64,000 nucleotides of DNA from JBBECE01 sp040881985 (GTDB taxonomy: Bacteria; Pseudomonadota; Alphaproteobacteria; Rhizobiales; Devosiaceae): the NCBI GenBank assembly GCA_040881985.1, contig JBBECE010000032.1:1-64000 (forward strand). Reading direction: 5' to 3'. The notes beneath the pieces were generated by a model, which did no database searches, was not told the DNA's origin, and saw only the letters and a list, made by a program, of their open reading frames with translations. This document shows positions 44,810 through 52,326 of this stretch, piece after piece. The first letter of the stretch is position 1. Each line of letters starts with the position of its first letter. The translations under genes and the position numbers were made by a program.

Positions 44810-45562
44810 ATGGCCGACGTCATTTTCATTACCGGGGCGAGTTCGGGTTTCGGGGAGGCGACGGCGCGCCTCTTCGCGCGGAAGGGCTGGAATGTCGTCG
44901 CCACGGGCCGGCGCGCCGGGCGGCTTGACGCGCTGGCGGCGGCGTATCCCGAGCGCATCCTGGCGGCGCCGCTCGATCTGACCGATGTCGAGGCGATCGA
45001 GGCGGTGGTTGCCTCCCTGCCGGCAAGCCACAAACCGATCAAGTGCCTCTTCAACAATGGCGGGCTGGCGCTCGGCACCGGGTCGGTGCCGGATGTCAAC
45101 ATTGAAGACTGGCGGGCGATGGTCGAGACCAACATCATGGGGCTCGTCTACATGACGCAGTTCGCGCTGCCGCTGCTCAAAGAGGCTGGGCGGGGCGCCT
45201 CGATCATCAATGTCGGCTCGATCGCCGGACGGTTTGCTTATCCGGGCGGCAATGTCTATGGCGCCTCGAAGGCGTTCGTGCGGCACTTCTCCTACGAACT
45301 GAGGACCGATCTCGCCGGCACCGACATCCGCGTGACGAGCCTCGAGCCGGGCATGGCGAAGACCGAATTCACCATGGTCAGGACCAAGGGCGATAAGGCG
45401 GCCGATGCCGAGCTTTATCGCGGGGTCGAGCCGATCCTGCCGGAAGATGTCGCCGAGACGGTCTGGTGGCTCGCCAACCGGCCGCCGCATATCAACGTCA
45501 ATTCGATCGAAATCATGCCGCTGGCGCAGGTGCCGAGCCGGCCGACCATTCTCAAACGTTGA
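44810..45562 (+). CDS. SDR of the YdfG (3-hydroxy acid dehydrogenase) type
   Basis: 250 aa. FITGASSGFGEATARLFA cofactor motif at residues 5-22, NNGGLALG, catalytic Ser (NVGSIAGRF) and YGASKAFVRHF. The C-terminus (INVNSIEIMPLAQVPSRPT) is the YdfG signature; such enzymes oxidise L-serine, L-allo-threonine or 3-hydroxypropionate with NADP+. AAGGAGC precedes the ATG. A MATE remnant follows 23 bp after its stop. Confidence 0.88.
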   Translation: MADVIFITGASSGFGEATARLFARKGWNVVATGRRAGRLDALAAAYPERILAAPLDLTDVEAIEAVVASLPASHKPIKCLFNNGGLALGTGSVPDVNIEDWRAMVETNIMGLVYMTQFALPLLKEAGRGASIINVGSIAGRFAYPGGNVYGASKAFVRHFSYELRTDLAGTDIRVTSLEPGMAKTEFTMVRTKGDKAADAELYRGVEPILPEDVAETVWWLANRPPHINVNSIEIMPLAQVPSRPTILKR

Positions 45563-45585
45563 AGCCTGCCGCGAACACGCGGATC

Positions 45586-45750
45586 ATGCGTCCCTTCGAA
45601 GTGACGCACCGGCAAGTGTGGCGGATCGCCCTGCCGGCTACGTTAGCCTTCATCACCGAGCCGCTGGCGGGTCTTGTCGACATTACCGTCATCGGGCGGC
45701 TGGGCGAGGCGGCGCTGCCCGGCGGGACCTCAAAGCTCGGCCTTGCCTGA
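45586..45750 (+). pseudogene. Truncated MATE (DinF/NorM-type) efflux transporter remnant
   Basis: The first ~47 codons (MRPFEVTHRQVWRIALPATL..., GLVDITVIGRLGEAALPGG) are a convincing MATE N-terminus. After LPGG the frame enters the 3' end of pyrD and stops at 45750, so about 400 residues are missing. In many Rhizobiales a full MATE gene stands beside pyrD. The break is near 45724, a few bases before the pyrD stop. I infer a deletion that removed the body of the gene. Confidence 0.75.
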
Positions 45751-46842
45751 GGCCCAGTCCGCGACATTTGTGCCGGTGAGGCCGGCGACCGAGGCGAGAT
45801 CGCGGGCGCGGACCTCGGCGGCGAGTCCGGACTTGATCTCGGCGATCAGGTCGAGGCCGCGATAGATGAGCGCGGTGTAGAGCTGCAGGGCGTTGGCGCC
45901 GGCGGCGAGTTTGGCGATGGCGGAGGCAGCCGAATGGACGCCCCCGACCCCGATGATCGGCAGATTTGGCCCAACGCGCAGGCGCATCTGGGCGAGTTTT
46001 CGGGTCGAGAGATTGAACAGCGGCTTGCCGGAAAGTCCTCCCGCTTGACCAGCGTGTTTCATTGCCCCGACACCGGGGCGGGTGACGGTGGTGTTGGATA
46101 TCACCAGCCCATCGAGATCGACCGTGGCAATCGTGGCGGCGATGTCGTCCATTTGCTTCTCGTCAAGGTCGGGCGCGAGTTTCAGGAATACCGGCACCCG
46201 CGCCGGGGCGCGCGAGCGTTCGGCGAGGACCTCGCCGAGCAGCCGGCGCAAGGCATCGCCCGCCTGCAGGTCGCGCAGGCCGGGCGTATTGGGCGAGGAG
46301 ATATTGACGGTCAGAAAGTCGGCTAGCGGGGCGAAGCGCCGGACGCCCTCGACAAAGTCGGCAATCAGGTCGGCACTATCGTTGTTGGCGCCGATATTGA
46401 CCCCGACGGTTGCCCCGAGCCGACGGCCGGCGAGCCGCTTTGCCGCGGCGTCATGACCCTCGCTATTGAAGCCGAGCTGGTTGACGACAGCCTCGGCGGC
46501 CTCGAGCCGAAAGATTCTGGGCTTGGGATTGCCGGGCTGCGGATGCGGGGTCAGCGTGCCGGCCTCGGCGAAACCGAAGCCAATGCGGCAGAGCTCGGTG
46601 GCGACTTCGGCGCCCTTGTCGAAGCCCGCGGCCATGCCGAGCGGATTGGGCAGATGCAGACCCGCAATCTCGACGGCGAGCTGGGGCGGATCCGGAAAAT
46701 CGGGCGGTGGCACGGCGCCGAGCTTCAGCGCCGTGATGGTGGCGCGATGCGCCACCTCGGGGTCGAGCATCAGCAGCACCTCGCGGGTCAGCTGCCGCGC
46801 GCCGGCCATCCTGAGAATCGGAGAAAGGCTGGAGAGGATCAT
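45730..46842 (-). CDS. pyrD: Dihydroorotate dehydrogenase (quinone), class 2
   Basis: 370 aa. The N-terminal helix region typical of membrane-associated class 2 enzymes (REVLLMLDPEVAHRATITAL) is followed by GLHLPNPLGMAAGFDKGAE, NQLGFNSEG, and VNISSPNTPGLRDLQ with the catalytic Ser. FMN-binding VISNTTVTRP and IIGVGGVHSA complete it. It oxidises dihydroorotate to orotate with quinone in pyrimidine synthesis. Its start overlaps the DUF952 stop by 4 nt. Confidence 0.96.
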   Translation of the reverse strand: MILSSLSPILRMAGARQLTREVLLMLDPEVAHRATITALKLGAVPPPDFPDPPQLAVEIAGLHLPNPLGMAAGFDKGAEVATELCRIGFGFAEAGTLTPHPQPGNPKPRIFRLEAAEAVVNQLGFNSEGHDAAAKRLAGRRLGATVGVNIGANNDSADLIADFVEGVRRFAPLADFLTVNISSPNTPGLRDLQAGDALRRLLGEVLAERSRAPARVPVFLKLAPDLDEKQMDDIAATIATVDLDGLVISNTTVTRPGVGAMKHAGQAGGLSGKPLFNLSTRKLAQMRLRVGPNLPIIGVGGVHSAASAIAKLAAGANALQLYTALIYRGLDLIAEIKSGLAAEVRARDLASVAGLTGTNVADWASGKAEL

Positions 46843-47204
46843 CCGCGGGCCGCCGGCAGGATGAAGCCGCCGTCACGGGCGGGCTCGAGCGGGGCGTGCC
46901 AGAGAACGGCCCGCATCGGACAGGGCGCGTAAAGATGCGGGAAAAGCGCGCCGCCGCGCGAGGGCTCCCAGGCGAGCCCCATGCCGAGTTCTATGGGGTC
47001 GATGGCGACGAGCTCCAGATCGCGCTGGCCGGCAAAGTGCACCCTCAGGGTTTCCTCGAGCTGATCGCGCGCCGACAAATGCATGAAGCCGTCATTCGTG
47101 TCGACCGGCATCGGCAGCACCACCTCGCCGCGCACTGAGGCCTGCCAGAGCGCCGAGGTCATCACCTTGTAGATGGCCCCGTTCGGGGCGGTGGCGGCGC
47201 GCAT
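46839..47204 (-). CDS. DUF952 family protein
   Basis: 121 aa. IYKVMTSALWQASVRGEV, DTNDGFMHLSARDQLEETL and HLYAPCPMRAVLWHAPLE are hallmark DUF952 segments. Function unknown, although the fold is related to ADP-ribosyl-transfer-like proteins in some predictions. It precedes pyrD with an ATGA overlap, an arrangement common in Rhizobiales, so the two are co-expressed. Confidence 0.9.
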   Translation of the reverse strand: MRAATAPNGAIYKVMTSALWQASVRGEVVLPMPVDTNDGFMHLSARDQLEETLRVHFAGQRDLELVAIDPIELGMGLAWEPSRGGALFPHLYAPCPMRAVLWHAPLEPARDGGFILPAARG

Positions 47205-47329
47205 CTTGAGCCGGGTTCAGGGTTGGGCGGAAATGATAGAGCCGGGACGCCCCTGCCCCAACCCGATTTTCATTCACAGCAGCGGTCGGGAAGGGTTTAC
47301 ACGAGCTTTCCAAAGCGTTAAGACGTTTG

Positions 47330-47341
47330 GGACAATTGTCC
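47330..47341. promoter_or_regulatory. Perfect 12-bp palindrome upstream of the S24 regulator, candidate operator
   Basis: GGACAATTGTCC ends 43 bp before the regulator ATG. A related, degenerate copy follows at 47349-47366 (GGGAC then TTTTTTCC then TTGTCC). Paired sites like this before a phage-type repressor gene are usually autoregulatory operators. Confidence 0.5.
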
Positions 47342-47384
47342 GTAATAGGGACTTTTTTCCTTGTCCGGTGGGGCGGGTCCCAAA

Positions 47385-48008
47385 ATGATATCACACCGCA
47401 AAATCTGGGACGCCCTGGACGCTCTGGCGGCACGCCGCGGGCTGTCGGCCTCTGCTTTGGCCAGGCGGGCGGGGCTCGACCCGACCACTTTCAATCTCTC
47501 GAAGCGGATAAGCAAGGACGGGCGGCCGCGCTGGCCCTCGACCGAATCGATCGCCAAGGTGCTCGAGGCGACCGGCGAGGAATTTTCGGATTTCCTGTCA
47601 GGCGGAGGCATGGAGGCGGAAGCGCGCTCGGTGCCGCTGCTCGGTTTCGCGCGGGCCGGCTCGGGCGGCTATTTCGATTCAGGGGGATTCCCGGTCGGCC
47701 AGGGCTGGGACCGGGTGACCGTGCCCGGTGCGGCAGGCAGCGGCACTTATGCGCTGGAAGTCTCCGGCGACTCGATGCTGCCGCTTTACCGGGACGGCGA
47801 CATCATCATCGTCTCGCCGGCCGAGACGGCGCGGCGCGGCGACCGGGTGGTGGTGAAAACGCTCGACGGGGAAGTGATGGCGAAAATCCTGCATCGCAAG
47901 ACCGCCGACCGGCTGGAATTGCATTCGCTCAATCCCGAACACGGGCCGCGGCAGTTGGCGCTCAGAAACATCGAGTGGATCGCAAGGATTCTTTGGGCGA
48001 GCCAGTGA
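47385..48008 (+). CDS. S24-family (LexA/CI-like) transcriptional repressor
   Basis: 207 aa from the ATG at 47385. N-terminal helix-turn-helix (LSASALARRAGLDPTTFNLS, residues 20-39), a linker with a possible Ala-Gly cleavage site (FARAGSGG, about 91-92), then a peptidase S24 domain. Ser130 (VSGDSMLPLYRDGD) and Lys167 (VMAKIL) are exactly 37 residues apart, as Ser119 and Lys156 are in LexA. It probably represses its own promoter and perhaps stress or prophage genes, with or without self-cleavage. No prophage is adjacent. Confidence 0.88.
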   Translation: MISHRKIWDALDALAARRGLSASALARRAGLDPTTFNLSKRISKDGRPRWPSTESIAKVLEATGEEFSDFLSGGGMEAEARSVPLLGFARAGSGGYFDSGGFPVGQGWDRVTVPGAAGSGTYALEVSGDSMLPLYRDGDIIIVSPAETARRGDRVVVKTLDGEVMAKILHRKTADRLELHSLNPEHGPRQLALRNIEWIARILWASQ

Positions 48009-48098
48009 CCCCCACCCCTGCCCTCGGCGTTGAATTTGCCGCTGAGAGGCTTGAATTTCAACACCTAAGTAGGAATTTCATTCGTTTTGTTGAACTCA

Positions 48099-48127
48099 TT
48101 GACATATAAATATAATTGGGTTATTTC
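48099..48127 (+). promoter_or_regulatory. Promoter for the nucleotidyltransferase-fold gene
   Basis: TTGACA (48099-48104), 17 nt, then TATTTC (48122-48127), about 40 bp before the ATG. A TATAAT (48111-48116) lies inside the spacer and could serve an overlapping promoter. The stretch 48060-48160 is by far the most AT-rich of this area. Confidence 0.5.
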
Positions 48128-48162
48128 AACAGTTATTATAGAAACCGGTAAAAACTGTTGAA
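48125..48162. repeat. Perfect 10-bp inverted repeat in the leader of the nucleotidyltransferase-fold gene
   Basis: TTCAACAGTT (48125-48134) and AACTGTTGAA (48153-48162) are exact complements separated by 18 nt. The right arm ends 4 nt before the ATG at 48167, so the repeat overlaps the -10 element and the ribosome-binding area. It may be an operator or an RNA hairpin that limits translation. Confidence 0.7.
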
Positions 48163-48166
48163 CCCC

Positions 48167-49219
48167 ATGATAATACAAGAGTTCAGCAATGATCAACGGC
48201 GAGAGTACGTCAACACCCAACAGAGGTTTGATGGGTGGAATGAAACGCGAGACCGCTTGCAAGCGACGCGCGGCTCCATCGTTTGGCACTCCATCAAGGG
48301 CACTGAATATCTGGTGCGCAGCTCCTACGAGAAATCCGGGGTTCGGAAACAAAGATCGCTCGGCAAACGTTCGGCGGAAACGGAACACGCCAAGGCCGAG
48401 TTCGAGCGCCGCCGGGACGAAGCGAAGCGGCGTTTCAAGGAAATCGACGCGACCCTTCAACGACAGGTGGCGATCAACCGGGCGGTCGGCCTTGGCCGCG
48501 TTCCCCTGATCGGCGCCCGCATTATTCGCGCGCTTAACGAGACGGGTTCATTGGGGGCGGGAATCCGTGTTGTCGGCACCAACGCGATCTATGCCTACGA
48601 GGCAGTGGCCGGTGTGATGGTCGATCCGGGATTGACGACAACCGGCGATATAGACTTGCTGTTCGACAGCCGCGGCGGTCTGCGCTTTGTCGTCTCGCCC
48701 GAAATTTCGGAACGGTCGCTGCTCAAAGTGCTGCAAAGTGTCGATAAGACTTTTGAGCGCACAAAAAACACTTTCAGGGCCCAAAATTCGGAAGGCTTCA
48801 TGGTCGATCTGATCAAGCCGATGCGCAATCCGCCCTGGCGGGAAAAGACTAACCAGCTAGCGGGCATCGGGTCGGACGATCTGGTCGCTGCGGAAATCGA
48901 GGGACTCGTCTGGCTTGAAAATGCCCCGTCATTCGAGGCTCTAGCCATTGATGAGCGCGGCTTCCCGCTGAGGATTGTCGCCGCCGATCCTCGCGCCTGG
49001 GCGGTTCACAAACACTGGCTGTCGCAGCGAGCCGACCGGGAGCCGATCAAGCGGCGACGCGATGCCGAACAGGCGGTGCTCGTTGGCGGACTCGTGCGCG
49101 ACTATTTCCCGCATTTGCGATTTGACGCGGACGATCTGAAAATGCTGCCAAAGGAATTGGTCAGGGACGCGGCGCCGCTGTTTGCGCCGCCGATTGATCC
49201 GCCACGAGCTCTCCCCTGA
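48167..49219 (+). CDS. Nucleotidyltransferase-fold protein of the GSU2403 family
   Basis: 350 aa from the ATG at 48167 (a TTG at 48158 is also in frame). The N-terminal 100 residues are charged and helical. The nucleotidyltransferase-like core follows: VVGTNAIYAYEAVAG (137-149) and TTTGDIDLLFDS (157-168) with the Asp161/Asp163 pair. These proteins occur as accessory genes, often near toxin-antitoxin or defence genes, and their activity is unproven. Composition is lower in G+C than the neighbours. Its last 59 bp overlap the convergent lysK gene. Confidence 0.78.
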   Translation: MIIQEFSNDQRREYVNTQQRFDGWNETRDRLQATRGSIVWHSIKGTEYLVRSSYEKSGVRKQRSLGKRSAETEHAKAEFERRRDEAKRRFKEIDATLQRQVAINRAVGLGRVPLIGARIIRALNETGSLGAGIRVVGTNAIYAYEAVAGVMVDPGLTTTGDIDLLFDSRGGLRFVVSPEISERSLLKVLQSVDKTFERTKNTFRAQNSEGFMVDLIKPMRNPPWREKTNQLAGIGSDDLVAAEIEGLVWLENAPSFEALAIDERGFPLRIVAADPRAWAVHKHWLSQRADREPIKRRRDAEQAVLVGGLVRDYFPHLRFDADDLKMLPKELVRDAAPLFAPPIDPPRALP

Positions 49220-50807
49220 GCGACCTGCCGATCAGGGCGCGGGTCTCGGCGACGCCATAGACGGCGATGAACGAGCCGAAGCGGGGGCCCTGATCCGCGC
49301 CGAGCAGCACCTGGTAGATCGCCTTGAACCAGTCGCGCAGCGGCTCGAATTTTTGCTCGTTGCCGATGGCATAGACCTCGTCCTGAATGGCCTTGGCGTC
49401 GGTCGACCCCTCAAGCGGGGCGAGCCGGTCGGCGAGCAGCTGCAGCGCCGCGCGTTCCTTGTCGGAAGGCGGCCGGAAGCGCTTGGCGGGCTTGACGAAA
49501 TCCTCGAAGTATTTCACCGCGAAACCGACCAGAAGGTCGAGCTCGGGATGGGTCGCGGGCGAAGCCCCGTGCGCATAGCGCGAAATAAACCCCCAGAGCA
49601 CAGACTTGTCATGAGCGTGGCCGGCCGAGACGAGATTGAGCAGCAAGGCGAAGCTCACCGGCAGATCGTAGGCGGGCGGCGGGCCGGAATGAATGTGAAA
49701 GGCGGGATTTTCCAGCCGCCCGGTATTGGTCTCGCGACCATAGGCTTCGGCGTAGGCATAATATTCCTCGACCGCCTTCGGGATAACGTCGAAGTGGAGT
49801 TTCTTGGCGGTGCGCGGCTTCTGGTACATATAGAGCGTCAGGCTTTCAGGGGAGGCGTAGGCCAGCCATTGGTCGATGGTCAGCCCGTTGCCCTTCGACT
49901 TGGAAATCTTCTGGCCCGCTTCGTCGAGGAAAAGCTCGTAATTGAAGCCTTCGGGCGGGGTGCCGCCAAGCGCCGCGACGATGCGGCTCGAGAGTTTCAC
50001 CGAATCGATAAGGTCCTTGCCGGCCATCTCGTAGTCGACCCCGAGCGCAAACCAGCGCAGCGCCCAGTCGGCTTTCCACTGGCATTTGACGGCGCCGCCG
50101 GTGACGGTCGTCTCGATCCGCACGCCGGTCGAGGGATCGAGATAGGCGATGGTGCCGGCCGCAACGTCGCGGTCGATGGTCGGCACCTGAAGGACCGCGC
50201 CGGTGCGGGTCGAGACCGGCAGGAAGGGCGAGTAGGTGGCGCGGCGCTCCGCCCCGAGGGTCGGAAGGATGATTTCCATAACCTCGTCATAGACTTCGAG
50301 CATTCTCCTCAACGCCGGATCGAGGCGGCCGGAGGTGTAATAGTCGGTGGCGCTCGCAAACTCGTAGTCGAAGCCGAAACGATCAAGAAAGGCCCTGAGG
50401 CGCGCATTGTTGGCGGCGCCGAACGAGCCGTGTTCGGAGCCGAACGGGTCGGGAACCCTGGTCAGCGGCTGGCCGATATAGGCCGCCAGCATTTGCTGGT
50501 TGGGGACGTTGGCCGGGACCTTTCGCAAACCGTCCATGTCGTCGGAAAAGCAAAGCAGCCGGGTTGGAATCCTGTCGTTGGTCAGCAGCCGAAAGGCGGT
50601 GCGCACCATGGTGGTGCGGGCGACCTCGCCGAAGGTGCCGATGTGCGGCAGGCCCGACGGCCCATAGCCGGTCTCGAACAGCGCTTGCTTCTGGCCGGTC
50701 CGCTCGATGCGGTTGACGAGTTTTTGCGCTTCCTCGAACGGCCAGGCGCGCGCCGAGGGCGCAACGGCGATAAGCGCGGGATCGAGGGGAGGCAGGGGTC
50801 GGGCCAT
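49161..50807 (-). CDS. lysK: Lysyl-tRNA synthetase, class I
   Basis: 548 aa from the ATG at 50807. Class I synthetase motifs: HIGH-type GLPHIGTFGEVART near residue 52 and KMSKS-type QKISKSKGNG near 285. The Rossmann part is KQALFETGYGPSG. This unusual class I LysRS replaces the class II enzyme in many alphaproteobacteria; it charges tRNA-Lys. No class II lysS is seen in the window. Its 3' end overlaps the convergent accessory gene. Confidence 0.95.
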   Translation of the reverse strand: MARPLPPLDPALIAVAPSARAWPFEEAQKLVNRIERTGQKQALFETGYGPSGLPHIGTFGEVARTTMVRTAFRLLTNDRIPTRLLCFSDDMDGLRKVPANVPNQQMLAAYIGQPLTRVPDPFGSEHGSFGAANNARLRAFLDRFGFDYEFASATDYYTSGRLDPALRRMLEVYDEVMEIILPTLGAERRATYSPFLPVSTRTGAVLQVPTIDRDVAAGTIAYLDPSTGVRIETTVTGGAVKCQWKADWALRWFALGVDYEMAGKDLIDSVKLSSRIVAALGGTPPEGFNYELFLDEAGQKISKSKGNGLTIDQWLAYASPESLTLYMYQKPRTAKKLHFDVIPKAVEEYYAYAEAYGRETNTGRLENPAFHIHSGPPPAYDLPVSFALLLNLVSAGHAHDKSVLWGFISRYAHGASPATHPELDLLVGFAVKYFEDFVKPAKRFRPPSDKERAALQLLADRLAPLEGSTDAKAIQDEVYAIGNEQKFEPLRDWFKAIYQVLLGADQGPRFGSFIAVYGVAETRALIGRSLRGELVADQSAAQTAAPRP

Positions 50808-50967
50808 GTCGGGGCTCGGAAAAGCTGCCGGTGCCGGCAGAAGCGTGCGGTGTCGCATAGAGCCCTGCCAAGGTCAACGCGGCCGGCAAGAGGCGCCGCG
50901 GCTTGTATTTGGCGCCCGTCCTCCCTAGCTTTCGGGCAGCCGATTTTGGCAGCCGAGGGACATTTCG

Positions 50968-51375
50968 ATGCCGCTTTCTCCCCAGCACGCGCTGATCTAT
51001 CTCATGGTGGCGGTTTCGGCAGCCGACCGGACGATGACCGACCGCGAGCTCAAGCGCATCGGCTCGACGGTGCGCAATCTGCCGATCTTCGCCGGCTTCG
51101 ACGAAAAGGAATTGCCGAAGGTCGCCGCCGATTGCGCCAAAATGCTCGACAGCGCCAAGGGGCTGGGCAAGGTGTTGACGGCGGCGCGCGCGGCGCTTCC
51201 CAAGGGGCTCGCCGACACCGCTTATGCGCTGGCGGTCGAAGTGGCGGCGGCGGATCTCTTCGCCTCGCAGGAGGAACTGCGTCTGCTGGAATTGATCGCC
51301 GAAAAATTCCGGCTCAATTCGTTGACGCGGGCGGCGATCGAGGCCTCGGCGCGGGCGCGGCACCGCACCCTCTAG
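50968..51375 (+). CDS. TerB-family tellurite-resistance-like protein
   Basis: 135 aa all-helical protein. ALIYLMVAVSAADRTMTDRE near the start and EVAAADLFASQEELRLLELI in the second half are the acidic repeated segments of TerB/DUF533-like proteins, which bind metal ions. No other ter gene is present, so tellurite resistance need not be its role. It is divergent from lysK and convergent with the periplasmic binding protein. Confidence 0.85.
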   Translation: MPLSPQHALIYLMVAVSAADRTMTDRELKRIGSTVRNLPIFAGFDEKELPKVAADCAKMLDSAKGLGKVLTAARAALPKGLADTAYALAVEVAAADLFASQEELRLLELIAEKFRLNSLTRAAIEASARARHRTL

Positions 51376-51386
51376 GGTCACCGGCG

Positions 51387-52202
51387 TCAGTAGAAGCCGA
51401 CCGGGAACCACTTCAGATATAATTCTTCTATCCGTCCCTCGCGCTGCAGGCGCGAGAGCGCCCAGTTGATGGCGCGGCGCACATTGTCGAGGTTGGCGGG
51501 CGTGGCGATGGCAAGGCCGGGGCCGAACCAGTCGGGATCGAACCAGGCCTCGCCCCAAAATCGGCAGCAACCGGAATTGCCGCTAAGCCAAAAGGACGCC
51601 CGCATCGCGTCGCCGAAATAGGCCGGGACGGCGCCGGTCGCGACCGTACCGAGGGCTTCGATCTCGGTCGGAAAGCCGCGCGTCGTCAGCGTCGGGAAAT
51701 AGCGCGCCAGATACAACTGATGGGCCGACCCGGCGCGGACGGCAACGACCGCATCGCTTGCGGGGTCGAAGGCTTCGCCCCCGGGACCAACGACGAAGCG
51801 GGCCGGCAGCGCCAGATAAATGTTCGAGAAATCGAACCGGGCGGCGCTCTCCGGACCGATGGCAAGCCCGGCGACAAGCGCGTCGCCCCGATTGTCGGCA
51901 AGCGCGTCGACCGCCTGGTCCCAGGGCCAGGTCTGGATGGTGCATTGGGCGCGGATGGCGGTGCAAATGGCGCGGGCGAGATCGATATTGTAGCCGACAA
52001 GCTCGCCATTCTCGTCCCGATAGTTGAAGGGCGGGAATCCGCCCGAGGTGAGGAACCTAATGGCCGGCACCAGCGTCAGGTCGGGAAGCTCCTCGCGGGC
52101 GCTCGGGTCGACATGGTTGGGCAGTCCCTGGCCGAAAGCGGCGGCGCCGGCGGCGACCGCCAGCGCCGCCGCCGAGATCAGCGCCAACCGCAAACAACCC
52201 AT
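51387..52202 (-). CDS. Periplasmic amino-acid-type solute-binding protein (SBP_bac_3)
   Basis: 271 aa from the ATG at 52202. It has a signal peptide (LALISAAALAVAAGAAAFG), then FLTSGGFPPFNYRDENGELV, GYNIDLARAICTAI and PWDQAVDALADNRGDALVAG. These are the standard blocks of polar amino-acid binding proteins. No permease or ATPase is adjacent, so it may be an orphan receptor or serve a remote transporter. The start is preceded by GGGAG. It is divergent from the glycosyltransferase. Confidence 0.88.
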   Translation of the reverse strand: MGCLRLALISAAALAVAAGAAAFGQGLPNHVDPSAREELPDLTLVPAIRFLTSGGFPPFNYRDENGELVGYNIDLARAICTAIRAQCTIQTWPWDQAVDALADNRGDALVAGLAIGPESAARFDFSNIYLALPARFVVGPGGEAFDPASDAVVAVRAGSAHQLYLARYFPTLTTRGFPTEIEALGTVATGAVPAYFGDAMRASFWLSGNSGCCRFWGEAWFDPDWFGPGLAIATPANLDNVRRAINWALSRLQREGRIEELYLKWFPVGFY

Positions 52203-52326
52203 CTCCCGGCTCCCGCCTCCCGTCGTTCGCCGCTTATGGCCTACTCCGGCGGCTTTGGCGAGGAGCGGCGGGGGCGGGGCGCTTGCGTCGGGGGTGGGGC
52301 TGGGCGATCCTCTGCCGCGGAGCAGG

